64,000 bases of DNA, from positions 434,001-498,000 of the forward strand of contig CAVZTJ010000016.1 of assembly GCA_963778075.1 (NCBI GenBank), in the 5' to 3' direction. Source of the stretch: JASHPR01 sp963778075. GTDB taxonomy: Bacteria; Actinomycetota; Actinomycetes; Streptosporangiales; Streptosporangiaceae. The translations under genes were made by a program, and so were the position numbers. This document shows positions 1 to 9,005 of the stretch, one piece after another (the first letter of the stretch is position 1; each line of letters starts with the position of its first letter). Under the pieces are notes generated by a model. That model was not told the DNA's origin and made no database searches. It saw nothing but the letters and a program-made list of their open reading frames with translations.

Positions 1-489
1 CGGCGGGAACAGGTGCAGCTGCACGGCGAATATCTCGATCAGCAGCAGGCCCAGCCAGAACACCGGCATGGAGTAGCCGACGAACGATCCGCCGGTCAGG
101 ACGTAGTCGATCGGCTTGTTGCGCCGCAGCGCCTGCAGCATCCCGACCGGAATCGCGATAACCAGGGCGATCGCGTAGGCCAGCCCGACCAGCAGGGCGC
201 TCTTCGGCAAGTTGCGCTGCAGGAGCGTGAGGACCGGCTCGTTGTAGGTGTAGGAAAAGCCGAGGTTGCCCTGGACAAGATGGCCGACGTAGTCGCCGTA
301 CTGGATGTACAGGGGGTGGTTGTAGCCGTTGGCGACGATAAACGCGTGCACCACCGCGGGGCTGACCCTCGGCCCCAGCAGGGCGCGGGGCCCGCCGGGC
401 AGCAGGTGGACGATCACGAACACGATGACCGTCACGCCGAAGATCACGATGACCGACTGCGCGAGGCGGCGAACGATGTAGGCGATCAC
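1..489 (-). CDS. Dipeptide/oligopeptide ABC transporter permease (DppB type), partial
   Basis: The first 163 residues of an inner-membrane permease are present; the rest lies beyond the left edge. It starts with a GTG at 489 behind a GGAGGG site and reads V-I-A-Y-I-V-R-R-L-A-Q-S, followed by a hydrophobic first helix and the motif HLLPGGP-x-ALLGPR, which is typical of DppB/OppB proteins. Further on, LxQYGDYVxxLVQGNLGFSY is the conserved loop of this family. The start overlaps the stop of the ATPase gene upstream (GTGA), so it is the next gene of the peptide transporter operon. The partner permease (DppC type) would be expected further left. Confidence 0.9.
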   Translation of the reverse strand, partial: MIAYIVRRLAQSVIVIFGVTVIVFVIVHLLPGGPRALLGPRVSPAVVHAFIVANGYNHPLYIQYGDYVGHLVQGNLGFSYTYNEPVLTLLQRNLPKSALLVGLAYAIALVIAIPVGMLQALRRNKPIDYVLTGGSFVGYSMPVFWLGLLLIEIFAVQLHLFPP

Positions 490-2609
490 GTCGATCCCTC
501 CCCGGTCCCCTCGACGCTCAGCGGTTTCTGGAGCGGGAAGTGGCACGCCGCCCGGTGCCCCCCGGAGCTGAACAGCTGCATCTGGGGCTCCACGTCGGCG
601 CATAGCTGCTGTGCGAACGGGCACCGCGTCCGGAACCGGCAGCCCGAAGGGGGGTTCGCGGCTGAGGGCAGCTCGCCCCGGACGGCATCCTTGTGCTTGC
701 CCCGTTCCTGTACGGGATCGGGTACCGGGACCGACTCGAGCAGCCCCGATGTGTACGGATGCGCCGGGGAGGCGTAGATCTCCTCCCCTGTGCCGATCTC
801 GACCAGCTTGCCGAGGTACATCACCCCGACCCGGTCCGCCAGGTACCGCACGACCGCCAGGTCGTGGGAGATCAGGACGTACGTGAGGTCCCGTTCGGCC
901 TGCAGCTTGCGCATCAGGTTGAGCACCTGCGACTGGATCGAGACGTCCAGCGCGGACACCGGCTCGTCGGCCACGATCAGGGCCGGCTCCAGCACCAGCG
1001 CCCGGGCGAGGCCGATCCGCTGCCGCTGCCCGCCGGAGAACTCGTGCGGGTAGAGGGTCATGGCGGACTCCGGCAGCCCGACGTCGGTCAGCAGCGCCTT
1101 GATCCGCGCACGCTGGTCGGGCCGCGATCCGAGGTGCTGCGATACCAGCGGCTCCCGGAGCGTCGTGGCAACCCTGGCGCGCGGATCCAGCGACGCATAG
1201 GAGTCCTGGAACATGATCTGGAAGCTCTGGCGCTTCCTGCGCAGCTGGTTCCCGTGCAGCTTCGATACGTCCTCGCCCTCGAACCGGATGCTGCCCGAAT
1301 CCGGCCGCTCCAGCGCCACGATCAGGCGGCCGAGGGTCGTCTTGCCGCAGCCGGACTCACCGACGAGCGCGAACGTCTCACCCCTCGCGATCTCGAAGCT
1401 GACGTCGGAAACGGCGTGCACGGAGCCGACGCGCCGCTGAAGCACGCCCTTCAGGATGGGGAACTCCTTCACGACGTGCTCGAGGGCCACGACGGGCGCT
1501 CCTGCAGGCCGGGATCCGCTCGCGGATTCAGCACCATCCGCAACCGAGCGCACGGCCAGACGGGGCGGCGCTGCCCGTTCCGGCTCTGTCTGGTCCGCCT
1601 CGGCTGCCCCGCTGGGCACGGGCACAACCGCGGCGTGCGGGCCCAGTACCGGGAAAAAACACGCGTACGGGTGCGCCGGGTCCTCCCCGCCGAGCGGGGG
1701 ATTCTCGGCTGTGCACTCGTCCTTGGCATACCGGCACCGCGGGGCGAAGCTGCACCCCGGCAGCGGCGACACCAGGCTCGGCGGCATGCCCGGAATGCTG
1801 TACAGCACCTTGGTCCGGTCCGTGACCAACGGCGGCATAGCCTCGAACAGCGCCTGCGTGTACGGGTGCCGCATGCTCGCGAACAGCGGGCCCGTGTCGC
1901 TGGACTCCACGATCTGGCCGGCATACATCACCATCACCCGGTCGGCCCGGCCGGCGATGACCCCAAGGTCGTGCGTGATCAGCAGCATGCTCATGTGCAG
2001 CTCATCCTTGAGCCGGTCGAGCAGCGTCAGGATCTGTCCCTGGATCGTGACGTCCAGCGCCGTCGTCGGCTCGTCGGCGATGAGCAACTGCGGCTCGCAG
2101 ACCAGGGCCGTGGCGATGACGACGCGCTGGCGGAGGCCGCCGGACAGCTGATGCGGGTAGGACCGCAGGCGCTCCGCCGGCTTCGGCATGCCCACCAGGT
2201 CGAGCACCTCGACGGCGCGCTTCAGGGCATCGGACTGGCTGAGCCCCCGATGGATGATGGCCGACTCGGCTATCTGGTCCCCGACCGTCATCGTCGGGTT
2301 CAGCGACGTCATCGGGTCCTGGAAGATCATCGAGACGCTGTTGCCGCGGACCCGGCGGATCTCGCTCTCGCTCAGCGTCGTCAGCTCTCTGCCGTCCAGC
2401 TTGACGCTTCCGGAAGCGATCTGGCCGCCCGGCGGCAGCAGCCGCATGAGCGACATCCCCGTCATCGACTTTCCGCATCCGGACTCGCCGACGAGCCCGA
2501 CCGTCTCGCCCGGGGCGATGCTGAACGACACGCCCCGCACGGCCTGGACTGCCGCGCTCCGGGTGCGGATTTCCGTGCGCAGCCCGGCGACCTCGAGCAG
2601 CGGGGTCAC
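486..2609 (-). CDS. Fused double ABC ATPase for peptide uptake (DppD-DppF type)
   Basis: A 707-residue cytoplasmic protein that carries both nucleotide-binding domains of a dipeptide/oligopeptide importer in one chain. Domain 1 has Walker A GESGCGKS (41-48), signature LSGGLRQ (155-161) and Walker B LLIADEP (about 175-181). Domain 2 has Walker A at 417-424, signature FSGGQRQ (524-530) and Walker B LIVADEP (543-549). Both domains end in the cysteine-containing region (GC-x-F-x-x-RC) of the OPP/DPP ATPase family. Separate DppD and DppF subunits are usual; the linker between the two halves (about 325-370) is rich in Ala, Pro and Glu. I prefer the GTG at 2609 because MTPLLEV is the family's usual opening. 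No ATG is in frame near the upstream stop, and the reading frame itself extends upstream to 2792. Confidence 0.93.
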   Translation of the reverse strand: MTPLLEVAGLRTEIRTRSAAVQAVRGVSFSIAPGETVGLVGESGCGKSMTGMSLMRLLPPGGQIASGSVKLDGRELTTLSESEIRRVRGNSVSMIFQDPMTSLNPTMTVGDQIAESAIIHRGLSQSDALKRAVEVLDLVGMPKPAERLRSYPHQLSGGLRQRVVIATALVCEPQLLIADEPTTALDVTIQGQILTLLDRLKDELHMSMLLITHDLGVIAGRADRVMVMYAGQIVESSDTGPLFASMRHPYTQALFEAMPPLVTDRTKVLYSIPGMPPSLVSPLPGCSFAPRCRYAKDECTAENPPLGGEDPAHPYACFFPVLGPHAAVVPVPSGAAEADQTEPERAAPPRLAVRSVADGAESASGSRPAGAPVVALEHVVKEFPILKGVLQRRVGSVHAVSDVSFEIARGETFALVGESGCGKTTLGRLIVALERPDSGSIRFEGEDVSKLHGNQLRRKRQSFQIMFQDSYASLDPRARVATTLREPLVSQHLGSRPDQRARIKALLTDVGLPESAMTLYPHEFSGGQRQRIGLARALVLEPALIVADEPVSALDVSIQSQVLNLMRKLQAERDLTYVLISHDLAVVRYLADRVGVMYLGKLVEIGTGEEIYASPAHPYTSGLLESVPVPDPVQERGKHKDAVRGELPSAANPPSGCRFRTRCPFAQQLCADVEPQMQLFSSGGHRAACHFPLQKPLSVEGTGEGST

Positions 2610-2640
2610 CGACGGATCACTGGCCTGGCCGGCAGGGGCA

Positions 2641-3537
2641 TCATGACCTCTCCAGCTCGGGGATTGGACCGGTATAGAACGGCAGGCGCACCTCCCGCAG
2701 GGCGACCTCACCCGCCTCCGACACCTTGAGCACGTGCTCGGCGATGTCGCCGAGCGGAGCGATCCAGACGTCACCCCGCTCCTGGAGCTCACGCACCATG
2801 TCGACCCAGGCCAGCAGCCGCGACGGCCGGCCGGATATCTCCGGGTGCCAGATCGTGGTGGCGAACCCGCCGATCCGGTACGTGGCGTCGAACGTGCTCA
2901 TGAAGTACTCCACGGCCTGCCGCGGGGGCTTCGGCGACATCGGATAGCCCAGCTGCGGAACGTGCGAGTAGTGCGGCGCGTCGCTCATGGTTATGTCGAT
3001 CGGCAGCTCGAGCACCGTCCCGTTCTCCGTGCGGAGCAGGAACGGGTCGTGATCATTGAGCAGCGACGAGTCATAGCGGAATCCGGCCTTCGCGAGGTAC
3101 GCTCCCGAGCGGTCCGAGAACGCGCCGTAGGGCGCCCGCCAGCCGCGCGGGGCCGAGCCGGTGAAGTGCTTGATGATCTCCACGCCCTTGCCGAGCAGCT
3201 CCCATTCCCGTTCCGGGGACTGCTCGCTGGGTGGTTCGTGCAGGTAACCGTGGTGCGCCACCTCGTGGCCGTGGCTGATGATCTCGCCGCAGACCTCGGG
3301 ATAGCGCTCCAGGCACCACCCGCATACGAAGAAGGTCTGCTTCAGGCCGAGCTCGTCGAGCGCCTCCACCACGTTGTGGATGGCGACCTCTTCGTACCGC
3401 AGGGAGGAGAGGACTCCGTACTCCTTGTAGCCCGTGTCCGGATGCTCGAGGTGAATCGTCGTGTCGATGTCGATGTCCCACGAGATGCAGATCGCGCACC
3501 TCGCGCCTCCGGGCCACGGAATCCTACTTTGCAGCAC
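2641..3537 (-). CDS. Polysaccharide deacetylase (NodB-type) family hydrolase
   Basis: A 298-residue carbohydrate-esterase-4-like metal hydrolase. The first metal motif is SWDIDID in place of the usual TFDDG. The zinc histidines sit in GHEVAHHGYLHE, and RAPYGAF is the third family motif; Trp and His in IWHPE near the C terminus complete the site. Members of this branch include cytoplasmic amidases (allantoinase-like PuuE) as well as sugar deacetylases, and no signal peptide is seen here. An intracellular amide or N-acyl hydrolase acting on the imported solute is therefore plausible. The GTG start at 3537 follows a strong GGGAGGAGGG; a GTG at 3576 overlapping the preceding stop is the alternative. 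It lies between binding protein and ATPase in a peptide transporter operon. Confidence 0.85.
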   Translation of the reverse strand: MLQSRIPWPGGARCAICISWDIDIDTTIHLEHPDTGYKEYGVLSSLRYEEVAIHNVVEALDELGLKQTFFVCGWCLERYPEVCGEIISHGHEVAHHGYLHEPPSEQSPEREWELLGKGVEIIKHFTGSAPRGWRAPYGAFSDRSGAYLAKAGFRYDSSLLNDHDPFLLRTENGTVLELPIDITMSDAPHYSHVPQLGYPMSPKPPRQAVEYFMSTFDATYRIGGFATTIWHPEISGRPSRLLAWVDMVRELQERGDVWIAPLGDIAEHVLKVSEAGEVALREVRLPFYTGPIPELERS

Positions 3538-3572
3538 TGAGTCCCTCCTCCCTGATGTCAGCTCCGGTTCAC

Positions 3573-5417
3573 TCACCCACTCAGGGACCAGTTCTCCGGG
3601 TAGATCTGCACGTTGGGGTCCTGCGGCAGGGTGCCGTTCAGCGTCGTCTTGACCGCCGAAAGCTGGTAGTACTCGCTCGGCATCCAGATCACTGGCAAGT
3701 TCTTCGCCAGGTAGTTCTCGTAGGAGTAGAGGCTGCTGATGCTCGAGTTCGTCGTGGTCGCCTTGATCAGGTTGTTTGCCTGCGGGTCGTCCCAGTGGCC
3801 CTGGTTGGCGACGGCGTCCGGGACGAAGAGGGCCTCACCCGTGGGCAGGTAGCCCGGTGAGTACGTCCAGCTGAACCCGTTCACGGCCGCGTCGCCCATG
3901 TCCCACTGGCAGGTCTTGGGGTTGCTTGGGTTGCAGCCGAACGTGGTGGAGATGACCGTGCCGCCCGGCGCGGACTGAAGCGTGAGCTTTATCCCGGCCT
4001 GGCTGAACGAGGACTGCAGCGCGGCCATCATGCTGGTCAGGCTCGAACTGCCGCTCGCGTACAGCATCTTGAAGTTCAGCGCGGCGCCGCTGGCGATACC
4101 TGCGCCGCACTCATCACTCCCGCTCCCGGGGCGCGTGCAGACCGAGGCGCCGCCCGGTTTCACCGTCCAGCCATGTGCCTTGAGCAGGCCGACCGCGGCA
4201 CTCAGACTGTACGGGTACGGGTCAGACTTCTCGTAGCTCGTCGAGTACGAACTCGCGGGTTTCGCCGGCACGGGCCCGTAGCCTGCGTATCCGTAGCCCT
4301 GCAGGATCGACTTGATGTACGACGGCTGGTTCACCAGGTGGGCCATCGCCTGCTTGATGTAAACCTGGTCGAATATCTTGCCCACGGTCGGGTTCGCATA
4401 ATTGAGGGTAAAGAAGTTGATTCCCCACTGCACCCACGGAGTGATCTTGTAGCCGGGAATGGCGATCTGGGCATCTTCGGTAGGAACGTAGCCGTAATCG
4501 ACCAGCCCGGCGCGCAGGGCGTTGTACTCCGCCGTGTCGCTGGTAAACGGCAACTCCTCGAACTTTGACAGGTGCGGCTTGCCGGCGAAGTACGAGTCGT
4601 TCGCCGAGTACGTGACCGTTCCGCCGCTGCCGGAGTATCCGGTCAGCTTCCACGGACCGTCGACCACGGCCCACAGCGGGTTGGTCGCGTACGTTGACTG
4701 CTTGGCGTTCTGCGCGGACAGGAAGCTCCAGACCGCCTGGGCGCCCTTGGTCGTGGTGTCGTAGTTCCCCACCGGACTTGACGTCGACGTCTTGTCCCAG
4801 GTGTGCTGCGGCACCGGGATGATCTCGCTGAGCTGGTTGTACAGCAGCCAGGTGTGGCTGTACGCCTGCTTGAACGTGAGCGAGAAGGTGTAGGGAGTGC
4901 TGGCCGGATAGCTCTCGGACACCAGGTTGTCCGGGATGTATCCGGGAGAGTAGTTGAAGTAGTCGGTCCGGTTGGCGATCAGCATGTTCATCCACAGCTC
5001 GACATCGCGGTTGGTCAGCGGCTTGCCGTCGGACCAGCGGATGTTGTGCTTCAGCGTGATCGTTACGGTCTTCCCGCCGTTGCTGTACACCGGTGTGTTT
5101 GCCAGGCTGAGCGCGGCGTTGTACCCGGGCTGCCCGTTGTCGCCAAACCAGTAGAGCGGCCGCCAGAGCAGGTACTGGAAGTCCTCGATGGAGATGTAGC
5201 TGGCGTTCGCCACGTCCGCGGGCGAGGCGAGCGGGAAGATCGAGTTCGGGTACAGCCCTGGCGGCAGCGCGAACGTCGCCACCCCGCCCTGTTGCGGCTT
5301 GGACGCCGATCCGCCGCTGCTCGAGCTCGAGCCGCTGCTGCAGGCCGTCAGCGCCAGCGCCAGCGCGGTAACGCCGACGAGGGCCGCACACATCTTTCTC
5401 CGTATGGTCCGGGTCAA
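3573..5417 (-). CDS. Peptide ABC transporter substrate-binding lipoprotein (SBP family 5)
   Basis: A 614-residue secreted lipoprotein of the DppA/OppA family. The N terminus has basic residues RTIRRK, a hydrophobic stretch and the lipobox LTAC, then a Ser/Gly-rich tether. It should bind a peptide-like or other bulky solute and hand it to the permeases. Family signatures include LKHNIRWSDGKPLTNRDV and SYPASTPYTFSL. The start is a TTG at 5417 placed after GGAGGAG; an ATG eight codons in would shorten the basic n-region. It is the first gene of the leftward operon that continues with the deacetylase, the fused ATPase and the permease. The 838 bases upstream are non-coding and must hold its promoter. 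Confidence 0.92.
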   Translation of the reverse strand: MTRTIRRKMCAALVGVTALALALTACSSGSSSSSGGSASKPQQGGVATFALPPGLYPNSIFPLASPADVANASYISIEDFQYLLWRPLYWFGDNGQPGYNAALSLANTPVYSNGGKTVTITLKHNIRWSDGKPLTNRDVELWMNMLIANRTDYFNYSPGYIPDNLVSESYPASTPYTFSLTFKQAYSHTWLLYNQLSEIIPVPQHTWDKTSTSSPVGNYDTTTKGAQAVWSFLSAQNAKQSTYATNPLWAVVDGPWKLTGYSGSGGTVTYSANDSYFAGKPHLSKFEELPFTSDTAEYNALRAGLVDYGYVPTEDAQIAIPGYKITPWVQWGINFFTLNYANPTVGKIFDQVYIKQAMAHLVNQPSYIKSILQGYGYAGYGPVPAKPASSYSTSYEKSDPYPYSLSAAVGLLKAHGWTVKPGGASVCTRPGSGSDECGAGIASGAALNFKMLYASGSSSLTSMMAALQSSFSQAGIKLTLQSAPGGTVISTTFGCNPSNPKTCQWDMGDAAVNGFSWTYSPGYLPTGEALFVPDAVANQGHWDDPQANNLIKATTTNSSISSLYSYENYLAKNLPVIWMPSEYYQLSAVKTTLNGTLPQDPNVQIYPENWSLSG

Positions 5418-6255
5418 CCTCTTCTCCTCCCCGCGCTGTCACAGTTCGGGTTGTCGCCGCTGGGCCGTCTGGCCGCTCGTCACGCCGGTGCTGCACCGTC
5501 AAGTGGGCGTGAATCCAGCTAAGCCAGTCCGTGATAGCGTCGTGCTCGCCATTTGGCGAATACAAAATGAATGTCAAGGATTTCGGGAGTGGTATCTACG
5601 CAGGCCTTGCACCGCCATTGGCGCAGGCGCCGATCACCGCGTGCACAAAACCCCGGGAGCTAGCCAACCTCCGATTCCCTGGCTCAGGATAGGGATCGCC
5701 CGAATAGCGTCCCATAAAGCTAGATTCTCGCATTGGCACCGTGCACCGACAAGGCTCCAATGCGTTGACGGTACCGTTAAGCTTTTCTAAAAGCAGACCG
5801 CCGATCATGGCCAGCTCGCCGCCGCCGGGCCGCTCGATGCCGGGGCGTTGTTGCGCCGCCACTCCGGCCCGGCCCGGGAGTCCCATCGAGCGCACCTCAT
5901 TCTGCCGGGTGCGCCCTACCAGGAACGATGCGGAAGCGGGCCGGTGAGTCGGTGCCCGCCCGGCGACGTCCCCGGCAGTCGCTGCCGCGTCCGGCCCGCC
6001 GGACTGAGCCAGCGGGGCGCAGTTTCAGGCGCCCGCCGGCGGCCCAGCCCGGGCCTACAAAGCGCGGTCACCGCACTTTCACCAGTTCAGCGACTTCACG
6101 ACGCCCATCTCAGCGTTTATCCTGTCAGCACCCGCCCGCGGTCATGCTTCACCCACAACGGATCGTGAGGCGGCTAACCACCGCACGATGGCCGCCGCAG
6201 ATGGCTGACAAGAGGGCTTTTTATAACGCTTGAATCCCAGGAAGATAACAACGAC
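5418..6255. other. Divergent intergenic region, no gene seen
   Basis: This 838-base gap separates the peptide transporter operon (leftward) from the LysR gene (rightward). Reading frames in it have poor composition for this genome and no recognisable domain. It must hold both promoters. It contains the repeated element at 5775-5815, including the palindrome GCTTTT-CT-AAAAGC, and is clearly more AT-rich near 5540-5600 and 5740-5800 than the coding flanks. Confidence 0.6.
5775..5815 (+). repeat. Dispersed element, copy A
   Basis: It begins CGTTAAGC, continues with CTAAAAGC and ends CATGGCCAGC. A second element at 11341-11380 has the same three blocks in the same order, orientation and near-identical spacing (about 31 of 41 positions shared). 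In this copy the segment 5781-5794 is a perfect palindrome with arms GCTTTT and AAAAGC. Its function is unknown; an operator or promoter element used at both borders of the 6-11 kb gene group would fit. Confidence 0.5.
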
Positions 6256-7350
6256 GTGACGGTTAGCATTTCGGGTTTGCAAGCAATCGCTACCCTGGCC
6301 TCCGAGGGATCGATGACTGCTGCCGCGCGGGCCCTGGGATACACCCCCTCGGCCATATCGCAGCAGATCTCAAAGCTGGAACGAGACGTGCGCCAGGTCC
6401 TTGTCGAGCAGAACGGGCGCGTGGCGACGCTCTCCCCTGCCGGGCGGGTAGTGGCCGAGGCCGCTGGCCGCATCCTCAGCGAGATCGAGCAGATGCAGGC
6501 GCAGCTCGAGAATGAGCGGAAGACGGTTGCCGGGACGCTGACATTGGCAGCATTCGCCACGGCCACCCGCGGGGTCATTCCCCCCGCCCTGCGCAGGCTG
6601 CGATCTGACTGGCCGCGCCTGAAGTGCCATCTGGTCGAGGCCGATTCGCATCACGCCATGGCCCTCGTCGAGGACGGATCGGTCGACATCGCGATCGTGC
6701 ACGACTGGCTCGAGATGCCGCTCGTCCTGTCCACCGGCCTGAGCGCGCGCCACCTCGGCAATGACATCTCGGACGTGCTCGTTCATGTCACCCACCACCT
6801 GGCCGAGCGCGGATCGGTTGCGATGGCGGAGCTCAGCAACGAGGTCTGGCTGTACGAGCCCGGCTCAGTAGCCCACGACCTGCTCATTCAGTCCTTCACT
6901 GGGACCCGGCTGTTCGGGCATGGAGTCGCGGAATACGCCAGCCAGATCGCGATGGTCGGGGCGGGACTCGGCGTCGCCCTGGTGCCAAGGATGGGCCGCG
7001 GAGTCGTGCCGGACACCGTCCACGTGCTGCCCGTGGAACCGGCACCCACCCGGCAGGTCTACGCGGTCTGGCGGGCCACCACCGGAACGCGCCCAGCCGT
7101 GCAGGCGGCGGTGCTGGCCCTCGAGGAGTCGTTCTCGGACTCGGTCGTTCGGGGCGATCCCGGCCCGGGCACGGCTGTCAATGTGCTAGCGCCGCCCCAG
7201 GCCTGGCAGCGGCCGGTGCTCAGTAGCCACGCACCGGGTCGTATCGGTTTATCAGCGGCTTCCCCGCCTGGAAAAGCGCGAGGTTGCGCAGGAACAGGTC
7301 GACCAGGACCCTGTTCTCGGTCGCGAGCGTTGATGCTGAATGCGGGCTGA
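6256..7350 (+). CDS. LysR-family transcriptional regulator
   Basis: DNA-binding regulator with the LysR winged helix at residues about 5-65 (LASEGSMTAAARALGYTPSA followed by ISQQISKLE) and a periplasmic-binding-like effector domain after it (GTLTLAAFATA start). The GTG at 6256 gives the standard LysR N terminus. About 310 residues are normal for the family; here the frame runs to 364. The last 60 or so residues are Arg/Gly/Pro-rich, unlike a LysR, and overlap the 3' end of the convergent dehydrogenase gene by 131 bases. A lost stop codon or a single-base indel near 7190 is likely. It probably controls the neighbouring aminotransferase operon or the peptide transporter. Confidence 0.85.
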   Translation: MTVSISGLQAIATLASEGSMTAAARALGYTPSAISQQISKLERDVRQVLVEQNGRVATLSPAGRVVAEAAGRILSEIEQMQAQLENERKTVAGTLTLAAFATATRGVIPPALRRLRSDWPRLKCHLVEADSHHAMALVEDGSVDIAIVHDWLEMPLVLSTGLSARHLGNDISDVLVHVTHHLAERGSVAMAELSNEVWLYEPGSVAHDLLIQSFTGTRLFGHGVAEYASQIAMVGAGLGVALVPRMGRGVVPDTVHVLPVEPAPTRQVYAVWRATTGTRPAVQAAVLALEESFSDSVVRGDPGPGTAVNVLAPPQAWQRPVLSSHAPGRIGLSAASPPGKARGCAGTGRPGPCSRSRALMLNAG

Positions 7351-8248
7351 TCAGGACGTTGCCGAGGTCCCAGAGCGGCGAGTCGGCGGCTAGCGGCTCG
7401 ACTTCGGCGACGTCGAGCACGGCGCCACGGATCGTCCGCTCACGCAGGGCATCGATCATCGCCGACTCGTCGATCACGGCACCGCGCGAGATGTTGACCA
7501 GGATGCCGTCGGGGCCGAGCGCGGCGAGTTCGGCCGCCCCGATGAGCCGGAACGTCTCCGGCGTGAGCGGGCACGTCAGCACCATGATGTCGCAGGATCG
7601 GAGCATTTCCTGCAGGTCGGCGGGCGTCCCGGTGCGGGTTACACCGACGGCCGGGCTGGTGCTCGCCTCGCGGCGTATACCCCACACCTCGACCCCCAGC
7701 CCGCCCAGGGCGGCGGCCACGGCCCGTCCGACGTGGCCAAGGCCGACCACGAGGGCGCGCCGCGGCGCCAGGCCGCCCATCGCCATCCGCTCCCATCGAT
7801 GGGCCGCCTGGCGGGCCTGCAGGTCAGGCACGTCCTTGACGAAGTACAGGATCCCGGTCAGCGCCCACTCGCTGAGCGGCTGGGCGTGGATGCCGGCCGC
7901 GGTCGTGACCACCGCGTCCCAGCCCGCCAGGCCGGTGCGCCCCATAAACTGGCCGATCCCGGAACTGGTTGCCTGGAGCCACCGCACGCGCGGCGCGCGG
8001 GCCGGCATCTCAGCCGGCTCCTCCCAGTCGAAGTCAAAGCAGACGTCGGCCTGACGCAGCAGCCCGCTCCACTCGGCCCGCTCCGCAGCGGTCAGGGCCG
8101 AGGCCGGGCCGTGATGGTCGCATGGGTAGCGCGGCTGTGGCAGCAGGTCCGGCCGGTAGCTGACCTCGACGCCCGGATGAGCCACGATGCGCGCCACCTG
8201 CTCCTTTTCAAGGAACGAGCAGACCAGGACGTTGATATCGGCGTTCAT
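7220..8248 (-). CDS. D-isomer specific 2-hydroxyacid dehydrogenase
   Basis: A 342-residue NAD(P)-dependent enzyme that interconverts 2-keto acids and D-2-hydroxy acids. The Rossmann motif VVGLGHVGRAVA is followed by the catalytic triad of the family: Arg in NISRGAVID, Glu in DVAEVEPL and His in ISPHSAS. Upstream, TTAAGIHAQPLSEWAL is the conserved helix before the cofactor domain. The ATG at 8248 overlaps the stop of the SDR gene (ATGA), so it is the last gene of the leftward operon aminotransferase, deacylase, SDR, dehydrogenase. With an aminotransferase in the same operon, its keto-acid substrate may be the transamination product; that is inference. Confidence 0.92.
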   Translation of the reverse strand: MNADINVLVCSFLEKEQVARIVAHPGVEVSYRPDLLPQPRYPCDHHGPASALTAAERAEWSGLLRQADVCFDFDWEEPAEMPARAPRVRWLQATSSGIGQFMGRTGLAGWDAVVTTAAGIHAQPLSEWALTGILYFVKDVPDLQARQAAHRWERMAMGGLAPRRALVVGLGHVGRAVAAALGGLGVEVWGIRREASTSPAVGVTRTGTPADLQEMLRSCDIMVLTCPLTPETFRLIGAAELAALGPDGILVNISRGAVIDESAMIDALRERTIRGAVLDVAEVEPLAADSPLWDLGNVLISPHSASTLATENRVLVDLFLRNLALFQAGKPLINRYDPVRGY

Positions 8249-8982
8249 GCGACGACGGACCGCATCGCTTCCGACATCTGGAAGGCGTTGAAGCGCTGAC
8301 CGGTCGCGAAGTCCGCGTCGATACCGGCCAGGAATGCGAAGGCGGGCGCCAGCCGCGACGGGTGCACCGCGCCGACCCACATCTCGGACGTGTAGTGCCC
8401 CGCGGACATCGGCGTGTCGATCCCCTTGCCGGTCGTAATCGTGTTGACCGCGATGTTGAATTCCCGCCCTTCGAGTGCCAGGACGCGCATGAGGCCCTCC
8501 TGGCCGTGCTTGCCGGGCGTGTACGCCGTCTCCTTCACGAACCCGCCGAGCGCCGAGCCCGAGGAAACGTACAGGATGCTCCCCTTGCGCGCCTCGACCA
8601 TCCCGGGCCACACGGCCTTCGACAAAATGAACGCGGCCTGAAGGATGATGTTGACCTCGCGCCGCCAGTTCTCAAAGGTGACGTCGATCATGGCCACCTC
8701 CTTGAGCACCGCGGCGTCGTGGATCAGCGCGCGGGGTGTGCCGTAGTGCTCGATTGCCTTGTCAACGGCCTGCTGGGTGGCGGTGGCGTCGGCGAGGTCC
8801 ACGACCAGCGGCAGAACCTCGGTGACCGATGCCAACTCGTCCGCCACCGCCTGCAGCTTCTCCGCCTGCACGTCGAACAGGGCCAGGCGCTTGCCGGCCT
8901 TCGCCAGTTCCCTGGCCACCTCGCTGCCGAGGCCCTCGGCCGCTCCGGTCAGGAACACCACCCGGTCATCCATCTGCGTCAC
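8245..8982 (-). CDS. Short-chain dehydrogenase/reductase
   Basis: A 245-residue SDR oxidoreductase. It has the nucleotide motif TGAAEGLG near the N terminus, Ser in ILYVSSGSA and the Tyr-Lys pair in YTPGK, so the catalytic residues are complete. The first Asp of LFDVQ at the end of the second strand suggests NAD rather than NADP preference. The start is a GTG at 8982 with AAAGGAG eight bases upstream; an ATG three codons later is a weaker choice. It is placed in the operon between the AstE-like deacylase and the hydroxyacid dehydrogenase. The substrate cannot be told from sequence. Confidence 0.9.
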   Translation of the reverse strand: MTQMDDRVVFLTGAAEGLGSEVARELAKAGKRLALFDVQAEKLQAVADELASVTEVLPLVVDLADATATQQAVDKAIEHYGTPRALIHDAAVLKEVAMIDVTFENWRREVNIILQAAFILSKAVWPGMVEARKGSILYVSSGSALGGFVKETAYTPGKHGQEGLMRVLALEGREFNIAVNTITTGKGIDTPMSAGHYTSEMWVGAVHPSRLAPAFAFLAGIDADFATGQRFNAFQMSEAMRSVVA

Positions 8983-9005
8983 TACATCCGCTCCTTTACT
9001 CGCGC

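Noticed and set aside
693..2729. 678-codon open frame on the plus strand opposite the ABC ATPase
   Set aside because: It is the mirror of a GC-rich real gene: Arg/His/Gln/Pro-rich, no domain, and the opposite strand has complete ATPase motifs.
5596..5895. Possible 99-residue gene in the 5.4-6.2 kb gap (minus strand)
   Set aside because: No ribosome site, atypical composition and no family; it also covers the AT-rich promoter region and the repeated element.
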